Notes: generated by a model not told the origin, from the sequence alone. Numbered from the stretch's first letter, positions 8,679 to 18,501 are shown. The stretch: 64,000 bases of DNA from CALFER01 sp964472395 (GCA_964472395.1 CAYYMM010000008.1:1-64000); one strand, 5' to 3'. A program made the numbers and translations.

Positions 8679-8799
8679 CGGGCGTCTCGGGTTCTTGTAA
8701 AAATTTTGCGGAACCCTTTCCGACTCTCGAGCGTATCTCCATCAGACGGGTTCGAATCCTCCCCTTGAATAGAACCCAACCTCCTCCAATGATGGTCTA

Positions 8800-8836
8800 G
8801 CCCGGCGTTCCTACCACGCCGGGCGCCTCTTTTTGA
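8800..8836 (+). terminator. Rho-independent terminator after the aminotransferase
   Basis: A 9-bp GC-rich stem (GCCCGGCGT at 8800-8808 with ACGCCGGGC at 8816-8824) has a 7-base loop and is followed by CTCTTTTT. It lies about 120 bases after the aminotransferase stop. The rest of 8679-8942 holds no gene that I can support. Confidence 0.8.
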
Positions 8837-8942
8837 TGGGTTTATTCAGCAATTCAGCAATTTCATTTTTTCCTCGTAACATGATATAGCTGCGTTTCGC
8901 ACATCGAGTGCGACGAACCAATCTCAAGAAAGGACCGGAAAC

Positions 8943-10946
8943 ATGGCGCCTGCGACAAAAAAACCAGTCTCACCCGAGGACTTTTACTTCATTCAGACAG
9001 CGAACTCACCTGCCGTGCACCCGAAAGGCAATCTGATCGCCTTCGTGCATGCCGCGCCGATCCGCGAAGGCAAAGGCTATCAGCGCTCGATATGGCTCAC
9101 GGATCGACGACGGGGCAAGCCGAGACAGTTCACGGCCGGAGGCAAAGGCGGTGACTCCTCTCCGGTCTTCTCCCCTGACGGCAAAGCCCTCGCTTTCGTC
9201 TCACAACGCGGCGGCAAACCCCAGATCTACCTGATCCGGTTGGACGGCGGCGAGGCACGCGCATTCACATCGATGCCGAACGGCGCTTTCAGCCCGGTCT
9301 GGTCACATGACGGCAAACACATCGCATTTCTGTCCGGTGTCCGGCGCGAGGAACGCGAAGAAGAGGATAAAACGGCAGGAAAATCGAAAAAATTCATGGA
9401 TGAGCGCTCGGCGAAGCTCCATGAAGACGAATTGAAGTATCAGGAGGAGCTTCGGATCGATCCCCGAGTGATCACGCGGACCGTGTTCCGTCAGGATACC
9501 TATTTCAAGGACGACCGAACCTCGCATATCTACATCCAGAAAGTGGACGGCGGTGAGGCGAAACGGATCACGAACGATGACCGAGACTGGGGTTCACCGG
9601 AATGGTCGCACGATGACCGTTTCATTCTGACCAGCGCCAAGTTTCACGGCGATGTAGACATTGTCGTCCGATCGGATCTGGCCAGAATTTCGGTTGAAAC
9701 CGGTGAGGTGACGGTCCTGACCGATTCGGATGACGGCGATTTTCTCCCGCGGGTTTCGCCGGACGGCCGTTGGATTTATTTCCTCTCTTTTTCAGCGCGC
9801 GAAGTATTCAAGCAGAGACTCAGCATCCGGCGCATGCCGTTTGAGGGAGGGGCATCGACCGAATTGATACCCGGATTCGATTACGACCCGCACTATTTTG
9901 ATCTCAGCGAAGACGGATCTCGGATCTACTTCATCTTCGGACAGAATGGCCGGCAGCACATCTGGTCGATAGCCTCGGATGGAACCGGCGGGATGACTCA
10001 GATCACGACCGGGGATCGGATGATCAACGGTTTCAGCACGGGAGGGAACACGCTGGCCTATTCTGCGGAAGCTCCCGACATGCCCTCGGATGTATTCTGC
10101 TCGGATCTTCAAGGGGCGAACGAAAAACGCCTCACATTCGTCAACCGGGCGTTCTTCAAAAAACGATGGCTTTCCATGCCGCACGAAGTATGGCTCGATC
10201 GACCGGACGGAAAAAAGGTTCAGGGCTGGTATATGCTCCCCTTCGGACACACTCCGGGAACGCCATGCAAATGGGTCGTCCAGGTGCACGGTGGTCCGCA
10301 CATCATGTGGGGCTGGTCGTGGTGGCACGAGTTTCAGAGCATGTGCGGCAAGGGCTACGGTGTGTATTTCTCGAATCCGCGCGGATCGGAGGGCTATGGC
10401 AGTGCATTCAAGGGAGCGATCCATCTGAAGTGGGGCGACGAGGACATGGGGGACATTCTGGCCGGAGCGGATCGCATGGTTGAGATGGGGCTGGCCGACC
10501 CGAAGTGGCTCTACCTGACGGGGGGCTCATTCGGAGGCTTTATGACCGCCTGGATCGTCGGGCATGATGACCGGTTCAAAGCGGCGGTTGCACAGCGGGG
10601 TGTGTACAATTTCATCAGCATGTACGGATCCTCGGATGCCCTGACGCTGATCGAATGGGAATTCGACACCCTCCCGTGGGACAACACCGATCTGCTCTGG
10701 GATCGTTCGCCGCTGAAATACGTGCGCAACGTGAAAACGCCGCTGATGATCATCCACTCCGAACAGGATTTCCGGGTCGGGATCGCCCAGGCGGATGAGT
10801 TATTCACCGCACTGAAGCGTTTGGGATGCGATGCTGAATTTGTTCGATTCCCGCGAGAGGGCCATGAGTTGTCGCGAGCGGGTGAGCCGAAGCATCGGGT
10901 CGAGCGGATCAACCGGATCATCGGCTGGTTTGACCGTCACCATTGA
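8943..10946 (+). CDS. S9 family prolyl oligopeptidase / acylaminoacyl-peptidase
   Basis: A 667-residue serine peptidase that removes residues from short peptides in the cytoplasm (no signal peptide). The N-terminal 400 residues form a beta-propeller with WD40-like/TolB-like units such as SSPVFSPDGKALAFVS and FSPVWSHDGKHIAFLS. The C-terminal alpha/beta hydrolase has the nucleophile Ser529 in TGGSFGGFMTAW, the Asp in HSEQDFRVG and the His in FPREGHELS, all present and correctly ordered. The ATG follows AAAGGA. It is a single gene between the 8800 terminator and the TonB receptor. Confidence 0.92.
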   Translation: MAPATKKPVSPEDFYFIQTANSPAVHPKGNLIAFVHAAPIREGKGYQRSIWLTDRRRGKPRQFTAGGKGGDSSPVFSPDGKALAFVSQRGGKPQIYLIRLDGGEARAFTSMPNGAFSPVWSHDGKHIAFLSGVRREEREEEDKTAGKSKKFMDERSAKLHEDELKYQEELRIDPRVITRTVFRQDTYFKDDRTSHIYIQKVDGGEAKRITNDDRDWGSPEWSHDDRFILTSAKFHGDVDIVVRSDLARISVETGEVTVLTDSDDGDFLPRVSPDGRWIYFLSFSAREVFKQRLSIRRMPFEGGASTELIPGFDYDPHYFDLSEDGSRIYFIFGQNGRQHIWSIASDGTGGMTQITTGDRMINGFSTGGNTLAYSAEAPDMPSDVFCSDLQGANEKRLTFVNRAFFKKRWLSMPHEVWLDRPDGKKVQGWYMLPFGHTPGTPCKWVVQVHGGPHIMWGWSWWHEFQSMCGKGYGVYFSNPRGSEGYGSAFKGAIHLKWGDEDMGDILAGADRMVEMGLADPKWLYLTGGSFGGFMTAWIVGHDDRFKAAVAQRGVYNFISMYGSSDALTLIEWEFDTLPWDNTDLLWDRSPLKYVRNVKTPLMIIHSEQDFRVGIAQADELFTALKRLGCDAEFVRFPREGHELSRAGEPKHRVERINRIIGWFDRHH

Positions 10947-11016
10947 GAACGTGCGCAGATCGGGCCCGAGATCCCATCGGACCGAAAACATACCAAACCT
11001 ATCAGTTACGTTCTGC

Positions 11017-11045
11017 TTGACAATAATGTTCAGACGGCGTTAGAT
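11017..11045 (+). promoter_or_regulatory. Candidate sigma-70 promoter for the TonB receptor
   Basis: TTGACA at 11017-11022 is a perfect -35 box. Exactly 17 bases later comes TTAGAT (11040-11045), a weak -10 box. The element is about 100 bases upstream of the ATG at 11144. Confidence 0.45.
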
Positions 11046-11143
11046 TTCAGTTAATGTTTATTGATGCGTCAGAAAACGAGCCGATCGAACAAGGGGAAAT
11101 GTATTCCCGTTGTCTATCAACCGGAACATTTGGAGGGTAGGGT

Positions 11144-14005
11144 ATGAAAAACCGATGGCTAGTTGGCGTCCTGATACTGCTGGTCATGGCTGCGATGCAG
11201 AGCGTCTTCGCGGCGGAGACCGGCACGATTCGCGGAAAGGTCATGACGAAGTCAGGCGAAGCCTTGCCTGGAGTCACGGTCACGATCGAAGGACCGAAGC
11301 TTCAGGGTAAACGCACCGCTGTGACCAATGAAGACGGAATTTTCCGCTTCCCGATCGTACCGGTCGGTCGATACTCGCTGACATATGAACTGATGGGTTT
11401 TGCTCAACTCAGGCAGGAGGATGTTCCGGTATCTCTCGGTGGAACGACACCGATCGAAGCGACACTTGCGGAAGCGCGTTTCGAGCAGGCCATCACTGTC
11501 ACGGCGGCTGCCCCACTCATTGAACGCGACACCGGCGATCTCTCAACCCGGCTCAGCTCCGAGACGCTCGATTCCATGCCCTCGGGTGACCGCACGATCC
11601 GAGATATCGCCAAATTCGTTCCCGGTGTCACGGGAGTCCGGATCAATACGGTGGACGGCGGCACATCAAACGGTATGCCCTCGTTTCGCGGTGAAGGTCA
11701 GTACGGAAACAACTATCTCGTAGATGGCTTGAGTGTCCGCGATCCTGCTGTGAAGAGCACCGGAGCGCCGTTGAACTACGATGCCATTGAAGAGATCCAG
11801 ATCATCACCGACGGTTTCAGTCCGGAATATGGCCGCGCATTAGGCGGCACCATCAACGTCATCACGAAATCCGGATCCAATGATTTCCACGGGGAACTGG
11901 CAGTCCAGTACGAAAGCGACGTGTTGAAAGGCAGTGAAAAAGAAGCGCTGTGGGCCCAGAACCGGGATTTTACAAAAGTCATCCCCTATCTGAATCTCGG
12001 GGGCCCGATTCTTCAGGATCGGTTGTGGTTCTTCGGTTCTTACAACTACGAGGACACGACGCAGAAATTCAGCCCTGTCGATTACACGCTGACCGATCAC
12101 AATTTCTTCGGCAAACTGACTCTGGCGATCAACCAGAGCAATTCGGTGAACGTATCGGGTAACTTCCGGAAGTACGAAGACGACAACCGCGGAATCGAGG
12201 ACAACCGACTCCCCGGCGCACTCGGTACTCTGTCACGGGACGACACCCGTATCCGACTCAACTACAAGAGCATTCTGACGGAAACAACCGTTCTGGAAGC
12301 CAAATACGGGTATGTCGACCGTACATCCGATGACGATCCGGCGTCAGGCGATGGAACCGACCCGCAGGTCACCGATCTGGATTCCGGTCTGATCACGGGC
12401 AACTACGACAGTTTCGATCACAATGAACGCGAACGCAACGACTTCAGCATCGACATCACGCAGTTTCTCGATGAGATGATGGGAAGTCACGAACTCAAAC
12501 TGGGAATTCTCTACGAGAAAACCTCATCAGGTCGCACACTCGATTTCACAGGTGACGGCACGGATCTGTTTCCGGGCGACGACATGGAAGGCGGATCCGA
12601 ATTCCAGTTCCTCGATGGCGTCCCGTACGGGTATTTCAACTATCAGGGAGCGACTGTCGAGAATAAGACGGATGGATGGGGCATTTACCTGCAGGACAAA
12701 TGGGCACCACTTGAGAATCTGAAGATCATGGCCGGATTCCGGATGGATTCCCAGGATGTTCAGAACGATGCAGGAGAAACCCTCTTCAAGTTCAATCTCC
12801 AGGAAACCTTCGCGCCCCGAATCACGGTCGCCTATGATGTCACGAGCGATGGACGAAACGTGGTGAAGTTCGGAGTCGGCCGTTTCTATGATGTTGCCTC
12901 GACGTCCCTTGCCGAATGGGGCAATACCGCCAACCCGTATTCCTACAACCGGTATCGGTACGGCGGTCCGGGAAATCCCTACACCGGCGGCGATTACACT
13001 CCCGGTGACGAGTTCAATCCGGACAATTGGGGTAAATGGCGTGATTACGACGGCGATGGCACTTATGAGTTCTATCCGGGACAGTACCATTCCCGTCAGG
13101 ATCCCGCACACAGTCCGCTCATTTACGACGAGGATCTGAAGCCCTTCTACAAGGATGAATTCCTGATCGGTTTCGATCACGGGATCGGCAACAACTATGC
13201 CGCCAAAGTCCGGTACATCTATGCGGCGACACGGGATCTGATCGAAGACGTCGCGTATAATGAAACCGATTGGTACATCATCAACTTCGACAAGAAAAAG
13301 CGTGATTACCAAGCCATCGAACTGGAATTCGCCGGACGCCCGATGCCTGAACTGCAGTTCAACCTCGCGTATGTCTGGACCGAATCGGAAGGTACGACTC
13401 CGGGACAGTTCGAACGCGGCGGCTTCTCCTCTGACTGGGGCGGTGGCAACGATGTCGGCGTTTTCGGTGATCGTCTGCCGTACAGTGTCGATCCGGAGCT
13501 GGCGGAAATCTACCAGGGTCTCGGCGGTCTCGATGGCGATGACGACTGGTACGGTCCGCTTCCTTATGCCTGCGAGCATCAGGTCACGGCGAACGCGACC
13601 TACAAAGCACCCTGGGACATTGTTCTCGGCACGAACTTCGAATGGAACTCGGGGTATTTCTGGCAGCAGCGAGGCTGGCAGGATGCTTACGGCGGTTATC
13701 TGACATTCCCCGAAGGCCGCGGCGCTCGTGAAATGCCGAGTTTGTTCTGGTGGGATCTGTCGATCTCCAAGAAATTCAACTTCGGCAAAAACATGTCTCT
13801 GAGTGCACGGGTTGACATCTTCAACGTTCTCGATTCAGACAAAGCCGTCAGTCTCAAACAGGACTGGAACTTCGCCGAAGAGGATCTCAATGGCGACGGC
13901 ACGGTCGACGAAGATGACGACAAACTTGCCAATCCGGATTTCGGCGAGGTCCTGAAGCGCCAGGATCCGCGATCGGCTCGCATCACACTCGGTTTCTCGT
14001 TCTGA
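11144..14005 (+). CDS. TonB-dependent receptor with N-terminal carboxypeptidase-regulatory-like domain (Oar-like)
   Basis: A 953-residue outer-membrane beta-barrel. A signal peptide (to about residue 23, ending SVFA) is followed by a CarboxypepD_reg/Ig-like domain (GTIRGKVMTKSGEALPGVTV to about residue 110). The plug comes next, with FRGEGQYGNNYLVDGLSV and GGTINVITKSGSNDFHG, then a long barrel ending in aromatic RITLGFSF as outer-membrane proteins do. Such Oar/SusC-like receptors import or bind large substrates with TonB energy. An EF-hand-like loop at residues 914-925 (DLNGDGTVDEDD) is unusual. The ATG has GGAGGG upstream and a terminator follows the stop. Confidence 0.92.
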   Translation: MKNRWLVGVLILLVMAAMQSVFAAETGTIRGKVMTKSGEALPGVTVTIEGPKLQGKRTAVTNEDGIFRFPIVPVGRYSLTYELMGFAQLRQEDVPVSLGGTTPIEATLAEARFEQAITVTAAAPLIERDTGDLSTRLSSETLDSMPSGDRTIRDIAKFVPGVTGVRINTVDGGTSNGMPSFRGEGQYGNNYLVDGLSVRDPAVKSTGAPLNYDAIEEIQIITDGFSPEYGRALGGTINVITKSGSNDFHGELAVQYESDVLKGSEKEALWAQNRDFTKVIPYLNLGGPILQDRLWFFGSYNYEDTTQKFSPVDYTLTDHNFFGKLTLAINQSNSVNVSGNFRKYEDDNRGIEDNRLPGALGTLSRDDTRIRLNYKSILTETTVLEAKYGYVDRTSDDDPASGDGTDPQVTDLDSGLITGNYDSFDHNERERNDFSIDITQFLDEMMGSHELKLGILYEKTSSGRTLDFTGDGTDLFPGDDMEGGSEFQFLDGVPYGYFNYQGATVENKTDGWGIYLQDKWAPLENLKIMAGFRMDSQDVQNDAGETLFKFNLQETFAPRITVAYDVTSDGRNVVKFGVGRFYDVASTSLAEWGNTANPYSYNRYRYGGPGNPYTGGDYTPGDEFNPDNWGKWRDYDGDGTYEFYPGQYHSRQDPAHSPLIYDEDLKPFYKDEFLIGFDHGIGNNYAAKVRYIYAATRDLIEDVAYNETDWYIINFDKKKRDYQAIELEFAGRPMPELQFNLAYVWTESEGTTPGQFERGGFSSDWGGGNDVGVFGDRLPYSVDPELAEIYQGLGGLDGDDDWYGPLPYACEHQVTANATYKAPWDIVLGTNFEWNSGYFWQQRGWQDAYGGYLTFPEGRGAREMPSLFWWDLSISKKFNFGKNMSLSARVDIFNVLDSDKAVSLKQDWNFAEEDLNGDGTVDEDDDKLANPDFGEVLKRQDPRSARITLGFSF

Positions 14006-14018
14006 TCACGACCTCTTC

Positions 14019-14055
14019 AAAGGCGGGAGAGACCCCTCTCCCGCCTTTTTCTTTT
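14019..14055 (+). terminator. Rho-independent terminator after the TonB receptor
   Basis: A perfect 10-bp stem, GGCGGGAGAG (14022-14031) with CTCTCCCGCC (14036-14045), has loop ACCC and is followed by TTTTTCTTTT. Confidence 0.9.
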
Positions 14056-14110
14056 ATACCTCGATTTGATATTCTGGACCGGAACGATCAACCCAACAGG
14101 AGGTGATCTC

Positions 14111-15319
14111 ATGAAAAACTTGTTGACCGCTTTTGTTTTACTCTGCGCATCCTTCTGTTTCACCGCCGTCCCCGGCTGCGCACTCGAACATATGCTCGTG
14201 GAAGGCACGCTGACAGACCGTGATTCAAAACCGATCTCCGACGGCCAGGTCGCACTCGTACATGAATCACTCGGCCCGATCGAAGCTCCCGTCAAGGACG
14301 GTCAGTTCCGGAAACGATTGTTCGAAGTCGGGAATTACACGTTGAACGTGACCGTTCCCGGCCACCTCATCTATGCGATCCGATTTGAGGATCATGGTCC
14401 GACCGGAGCGGTCGAGGAATCGGGTCGGTATTCGATTGGCGCCGATCAGGTCGTTCCCCCGAACCGATTTTCCGTTGGGCATACCTACAAGTATGAAGTT
14501 GTGATGGTTCCCGCGAGTTTTTTTGAGGAAAAGGCACAGAGCGAAGCGTTGGGCAAGGCCCAGAAAAAAGTCCTCGATGCCGAGGACCGGATCCACTCCG
14601 GAAAACCGACCGAGGCCATTCCGATTCTGGAGGATGTCATCCAGTCCCACCCGGATCTCGGATACCCACAGTATCTACTGGGCGTCGCGCAATTCGATAG
14701 CAATCAGCTCGATGCGGCGCGAACGAGTTTTGAAAAGGCACTGGCGGTCAAAGCTGACCTGAAAGGCGCGCATTTTTATCTCGGGAAAATGGATTACGAT
14801 GCAGGCAACAAGGACGCGGCGATCACGCATTTTGAATCCGAGATCGCCGTCGCGCCCACGCAGATGGAAACGCTTCAGAACCTGGCCGTGTTGTACCGAG
14901 AGAAAGGAGAAAAGGCCAAGGCGGTCGAAGCGCTCGAGAAAATGCGGGCGATCCGGCCGAATGACGAACGGATTCTCAATGACCTTCTAGTACTTTACAC
15001 AGATCTGAAAAATGAAACCAAGGTCAAGGAAATCGTGACCGCCCAGGAAGCGCTCGGACAACAGGATGCCTCGTCCTATTACAATCTCGGCAGTTCGCTC
15101 TGGAATGAGAAGGATTATGTTCAGGCTGAATCCGCATTCCGGAAAGCCATCGAAAAGGATCCGACGCTCGCCCCCGCCTACAAAGGTCTCGGCTACTGCC
15201 TGATCCAACTGAAAAACAACAAGGACGCTGCCGTCGCGCTCTCGAAGTATCTCGAACTCACCCCCACGGCTGCGGATGCCGACAAGATCCGGGGAATTCT
15301 GAAGGAAATCGGGGAATAA
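14111..15319 (+). CDS. Exported TPR-repeat protein
   Basis: A 402-residue protein with an N-terminal signal (MKNLLTAFVLLCASFCFTAV). The sequence VPGC just after it could be an atypical lipobox. Next comes a beta-rich domain (LVEGTLTDRDSKPISDGQVA), then from about residue 150 a TPR array with units such as YPQYLLGVAQFDSNQLDAARTS and SYYNLGSSLWNEKDYVQAES. TPRs mediate protein contacts, so this is probably a periplasmic scaffold. AGGAGGTGATCTC before the ATG at 14111 fixes the start. It is the first gene of an operon with the sulfatase-like and HAD genes, six bases apart. Confidence 0.85.
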   Translation: MKNLLTAFVLLCASFCFTAVPGCALEHMLVEGTLTDRDSKPISDGQVALVHESLGPIEAPVKDGQFRKRLFEVGNYTLNVTVPGHLIYAIRFEDHGPTGAVEESGRYSIGADQVVPPNRFSVGHTYKYEVVMVPASFFEEKAQSEALGKAQKKVLDAEDRIHSGKPTEAIPILEDVIQSHPDLGYPQYLLGVAQFDSNQLDAARTSFEKALAVKADLKGAHFYLGKMDYDAGNKDAAITHFESEIAVAPTQMETLQNLAVLYREKGEKAKAVEALEKMRAIRPNDERILNDLLVLYTDLKNETKVKEIVTAQEALGQQDASSYYNLGSSLWNEKDYVQAESAFRKAIEKDPTLAPAYKGLGYCLIQLKNNKDAAVALSKYLELTPTAADADKIRGILKEIGE

Positions 15320-15325
15320 CCGTCC

Positions 15326-17050
15326 TTGAATCGGCGGCAACGAGTTCTGGAACGAGCTTTCGGGTTGACGTTCCTCGTCTGTTGTACCGTTCTCTTGATG
15401 TCGAGCTCTTGCTTCAGTGCTCCGAGTATCCTGCTGATCACGATCGACACACTCCGGGCCGACCGGTTGGGCTGCTACGGTGACAGTACGTCTTTGACAT
15501 CGGAGATCGATGCGTTGTCCCGCAGCAGCCGGCTCGAAATCGATGCTTCGACGGATGTACCCCTCACCCTCCCCTCCCACGTTTCTCTCTTCTCCGGCCT
15601 TTCCATCACGCAGCATGCGGTTCAGGACAACGGCCGGATCGTGCCTGAACACATCCCGTTACTCGCCGAAGTCCTCCGGAAAAATGGCTATCGCACCATG
15701 GCGGTCATCAGCGGATTTCCTCTCGTCCGTTCGACCGGTTTGAATCGGGGTTTCGACGTGTATCGGGATCATCTGCCCGCGGTCGTGCAGGGGCATCGAC
15801 CCGAGCAGATCGCGGAGGAGGCGGTCGCTGCGGCGGAATCTCTGATCGAAAAGAAGGCGGATCCGCTGTTTTTATGGGTTCATCTGTATGATCCGCATGC
15901 ACCGTACTCGGCGCCGCCCCTTTATCGCGCCGCGTCCCGGGATGATTACCGGGCTGAGGTGATGTACGTGGATCGATGGACGGGGCGCTTGATTCGTTCC
16001 TGGCGCAGGCGGATGGGAAGCGACAGCCCGGTCGTGATCACGGGAGATCACGGCGAGGGACTGGGCGATCATGGCGAATCCACGCATGGCGTGTTCCTGT
16101 ATCAGGAAACAATCCGAGTTCCCGTCATCTGCACATCGATGGCCGCGGACAGACTCGTGACAACTCCCACAACAATCCATCAGATCATGCATCGGATACT
16201 TGGTTATGCCGGCATCCAGGCAACTCCTCCTCCTGTCAGAATTGAACAGATACTCGGCATGTATTCTCTGTATCCGTTTTCGAGGTACCGTTGGGCTCCG
16301 GAATCCGCCATTCGCCGGGGCGATTTAAAATTCATGGATCACCCACAGGAGCTTTATGATCTCGAACTGGATCCGGGTGAACGTAACAATCTGGCATCTC
16401 GGCGGGAGTCCGATTGTATCGATCTCAGGAATCGATTGTTACAACTGGCTCCGCGCCCCGTGACAGACGACACCGGTGTCGATCCGGAAACACGGCGGGC
16501 ACTCGAAAGCCTGGGTTACATCATCCATCCCGGGGCATCGGATGAGTCCCACAGTGGTAAAGAGGCCCGATCGTTGAGAAATCTGCTGATTCCGATCGAA
16601 CTCGGGCTCGAGAAGATTCGAATCGGCGCATGGACCGATGCTGAAACCCTGTTCCGGAGCCTGCTGTCCGCAGATCCGGATAATCCGGTCATCACGAACA
16701 ATCTCGGACTGGCGCTGATTCAGATGAACCGGCCGAAAGAAGCCGAGGCGTTTCTCAGGCAGGCTGCCCGGGCAGTCCCGAACGATGTTCAGGTGCTGAA
16801 CAATCTGGGCATCGCCCTGATCCGGGATAACAGATTCAGGGACGCTGAAGAGGTGCTGAAGACGGCCGTTGCATTGGATCGCTCGTTCGCTCCCGCTCAC
16901 CTGAATCTCGCTGGTGCGCAGTTCGCGCTGGACCGGCATGAGGATGCCTTCCGGGAGTTGGATGAGGCGATCCGGCTGGATCCGTCTCTGGCCGCCACAG
17001 CCACCGCGGAGGCGATCCGCAAAGGAATCGTTCGGGAGGCGACAGAATGA
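15326..17050 (+). CDS. Sulfatase/alkaline-phosphatase-superfamily hydrolase fused to TPRs
   Basis: A 574-residue exported protein. A hydrophobic signal near the N-terminus precedes ITIDTLRADRLGCYG and GDHGEGLGDHGESTHG, the metal-binding blocks of the sulfatase / alkaline phosphatase superfamily. The catalytic segment reads VPLT(81)LPSH, so the formylglycine Cys/Ser of true sulfatases (C/S-x-P-S-R) is Thr and the Arg is His. It more probably uses Thr, as phosphoethanolamine transferases and phosphatases do. From about residue 430 a TPR domain begins (NPVITNNLGLALIQMNRPKEA). The TTG start at 15326 is the best available. The stop overlaps the HAD gene start as ATGA. Confidence 0.82.
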   Translation: MNRRQRVLERAFGLTFLVCCTVLLMSSSCFSAPSILLITIDTLRADRLGCYGDSTSLTSEIDALSRSSRLEIDASTDVPLTLPSHVSLFSGLSITQHAVQDNGRIVPEHIPLLAEVLRKNGYRTMAVISGFPLVRSTGLNRGFDVYRDHLPAVVQGHRPEQIAEEAVAAAESLIEKKADPLFLWVHLYDPHAPYSAPPLYRAASRDDYRAEVMYVDRWTGRLIRSWRRRMGSDSPVVITGDHGEGLGDHGESTHGVFLYQETIRVPVICTSMAADRLVTTPTTIHQIMHRILGYAGIQATPPPVRIEQILGMYSLYPFSRYRWAPESAIRRGDLKFMDHPQELYDLELDPGERNNLASRRESDCIDLRNRLLQLAPRPVTDDTGVDPETRRALESLGYIIHPGASDESHSGKEARSLRNLLIPIELGLEKIRIGAWTDAETLFRSLLSADPDNPVITNNLGLALIQMNRPKEAEAFLRQAARAVPNDVQVLNNLGIALIRDNRFRDAEEVLKTAVALDRSFAPAHLNLAGAQFALDRHEDAFRELDEAIRLDPSLAATATAEAIRKGIVREATE

Positions 17051-17844
17051 GGATCCGGGTGAAGGCGGAGGGCGTGTTGATTGATCGGGACGGAGTTCTC
17101 AATCATGCCAAGGATGGCGGGGTCATTGACGGCGCGATTCCATGGCTGGAAGATCTCGGGAAGCGCGGCATCCCATTTCTGATCGCGACCAATCATACCA
17201 CGTCGAGTCCCGAGGAGGCGGGTCAGGAACTGCGACGTGCGGGATTCGACATCGATTCGGACCGGGTGCACACACCCCTGAGCATACTGGAGGGGCTGCT
17301 GACGCAGGGCCGATTTCGCCGCGTTTACGTGCGTGGCACACCGGAGCTTCACCGTTTCATCCGATTGACCGGAGTGGAGGTCGTGCGCGATGAGCGGGTG
17401 GATGCAGTGATTCTGGGATTCGACCGGAGGATGGATTACGAAGCGGTATCGACGTCGATATCGGCAATTCTCGATCATGATGCCGCGTTGATCGCGCTGC
17501 ATGAGAACCGGATTTTCAGGGATTCCGAGCAGCGAGTGGAACCCGGGCTGGGAGCGTGGGTGCGGGCCATCGAGTATGCGACGGGATGCCGGGCGTGCAT
17601 TGTCGGGAAACCGAGTCGCGATTACTATCTCGCCGCGCTGAAGAAACTCGATATCGCGGCCACAGGCTGTATCATGATCTCGGATGACCCGTTCGGGGAC
17701 CTTCATGGTGCTGCAGCACTCGGAATCCGAACGATCTTCGCGCGGTCAGGGAAGTACCGTGATCCATCCGTTCTGGGGCATCCCGACATTCAGCATCAGC
17801 CGGATTACATGGTGAATTCCATCATGGATATCGAGATCACCTGA
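17047..17844 (+). CDS. HAD-superfamily phosphatase, NagD-like (subclass IIA)
   Basis: A 265-residue cytoplasmic hydrolase. The motif I DxD is D13-R-D15 in LIDRDGVL, FLIATNHTTSSP is motif II, GKPSRDYY gives the motif III Lys, and MISDDPFGDLHGAAALGI is motif IV. The large cap after motif II and the GKP..D..A layout fit NagD/AraL-type phosphatases of sugar or nucleotide phosphates. The ATG overlaps the upstream stop (17047-17050), so it is translationally coupled to the sulfatase-like gene. Confidence 0.85.
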   Translation: MRIRVKAEGVLIDRDGVLNHAKDGGVIDGAIPWLEDLGKRGIPFLIATNHTTSSPEEAGQELRRAGFDIDSDRVHTPLSILEGLLTQGRFRRVYVRGTPELHRFIRLTGVEVVRDERVDAVILGFDRRMDYEAVSTSISAILDHDAALIALHENRIFRDSEQRVEPGLGAWVRAIEYATGCRACIVGKPSRDYYLAALKKLDIAATGCIMISDDPFGDLHGAAALGIRTIFARSGKYRDPSVLGHPDIQHQPDYMVNSIMDIEIT

Positions 17845-17856
17845 TAGAAAGCACGA

Positions 17857-18501
17857 TCATCGAGATTTCTTTGGTATGCTGGACAGATAACTCTGGAAAT
17901 CGATGTAGAGGGGGTTGGACTTGAGCACGATCGCCTGTTTGCAGTGTTCCAGCGCGAGGTCATGCTGGCCGATCACCTCGTAAGCCACGGCGAGATTGAA
18001 GCAGGCGGCATCGTCCATCGGATCCCGGTCATAGGCGTTTTTCAGATGCGGAATTGCGTCGTTCCACAATCCGGCCCGGGCGTATCGATAGCCGAAGCTG
18101 CACGGACCGTAGCATCGGATCAGGCGTGAGGCCATGATCGCTGCATCACCGGTTTTGCCCTGCACCCGTGCAAGCGCTTCGATATAGACTTCGTCAATAT
18201 CCACGGACAGCGCGCGTTTATAAAATGATTGCGCCTCATCCTTCCGGTCCAGTTTTTCCAGGGTGACGCCCATATTGAACAAGGCGATATCATTCGAGCT
18301 GTCTTCGGCAATGACGGCTTCGAGCAGAGGGAGTGCACCCTGCCAGTCTCCTTGTTTCATCAATTTGATCGCAGGCTTGACGGATTTGACTTCGATCACG
18401 GTCACCCCATCGATTTCCCGCAGGCTTTCAGCGTGGGTGATGGACGTGCACGCGATCAGACAGACGACGCAGAGTATGGACGAACGATGGGTCAGAAACA
18501 T
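17857..18501 (-). CDS. Exported TPR-repeat protein
   Basis: A 214-residue protein with a signal peptide (FLTHRSSILCVVCLIACTSITHA) and at least three TPR-like units: MKQGDWQGALPLLEAVI, ALFNMGVTLEKLDRKDEAQS and ACFNLAVAYEVIGQHDLALE. It is probably a periplasmic adaptor. I chose the ATG at 18501 because AAAGGA lies at the right distance. An ATG at 18510 sits directly on that site. It is transcribed divergently from the radical SAM gene at 18654. Partners are unknown. Confidence 0.78.
   Translation of the reverse strand: MFLTHRSSILCVVCLIACTSITHAESLREIDGVTVIEVKSVKPAIKLMKQGDWQGALPLLEAVIAEDSSNDIALFNMGVTLEKLDRKDEAQSFYKRALSVDIDEVYIEALARVQGKTGDAAIMASRLIRCYGPCSFGYRYARAGLWNDAIPHLKNAYDRDPMDDAACFNLAVAYEVIGQHDLALEHCKQAIVLKSNPLYIDFQSYLSSIPKKSR

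Noticed and set aside
8749..8759. GGTTCGAATCC resembling a tRNA T-loop
   Set aside because: The flanking bases do not pair as a T stem, and no acceptor, D or anticodon arms can be built upstream.
12527..13579. Long antisense frame (350 codons) over the TonB receptor
   Set aside because: It arises from codon bias of the real gene on the plus strand; no ribosome binding site or family motif. The same applies to antisense frames at 4749-5741, 18771-20093 and 27093-28067.
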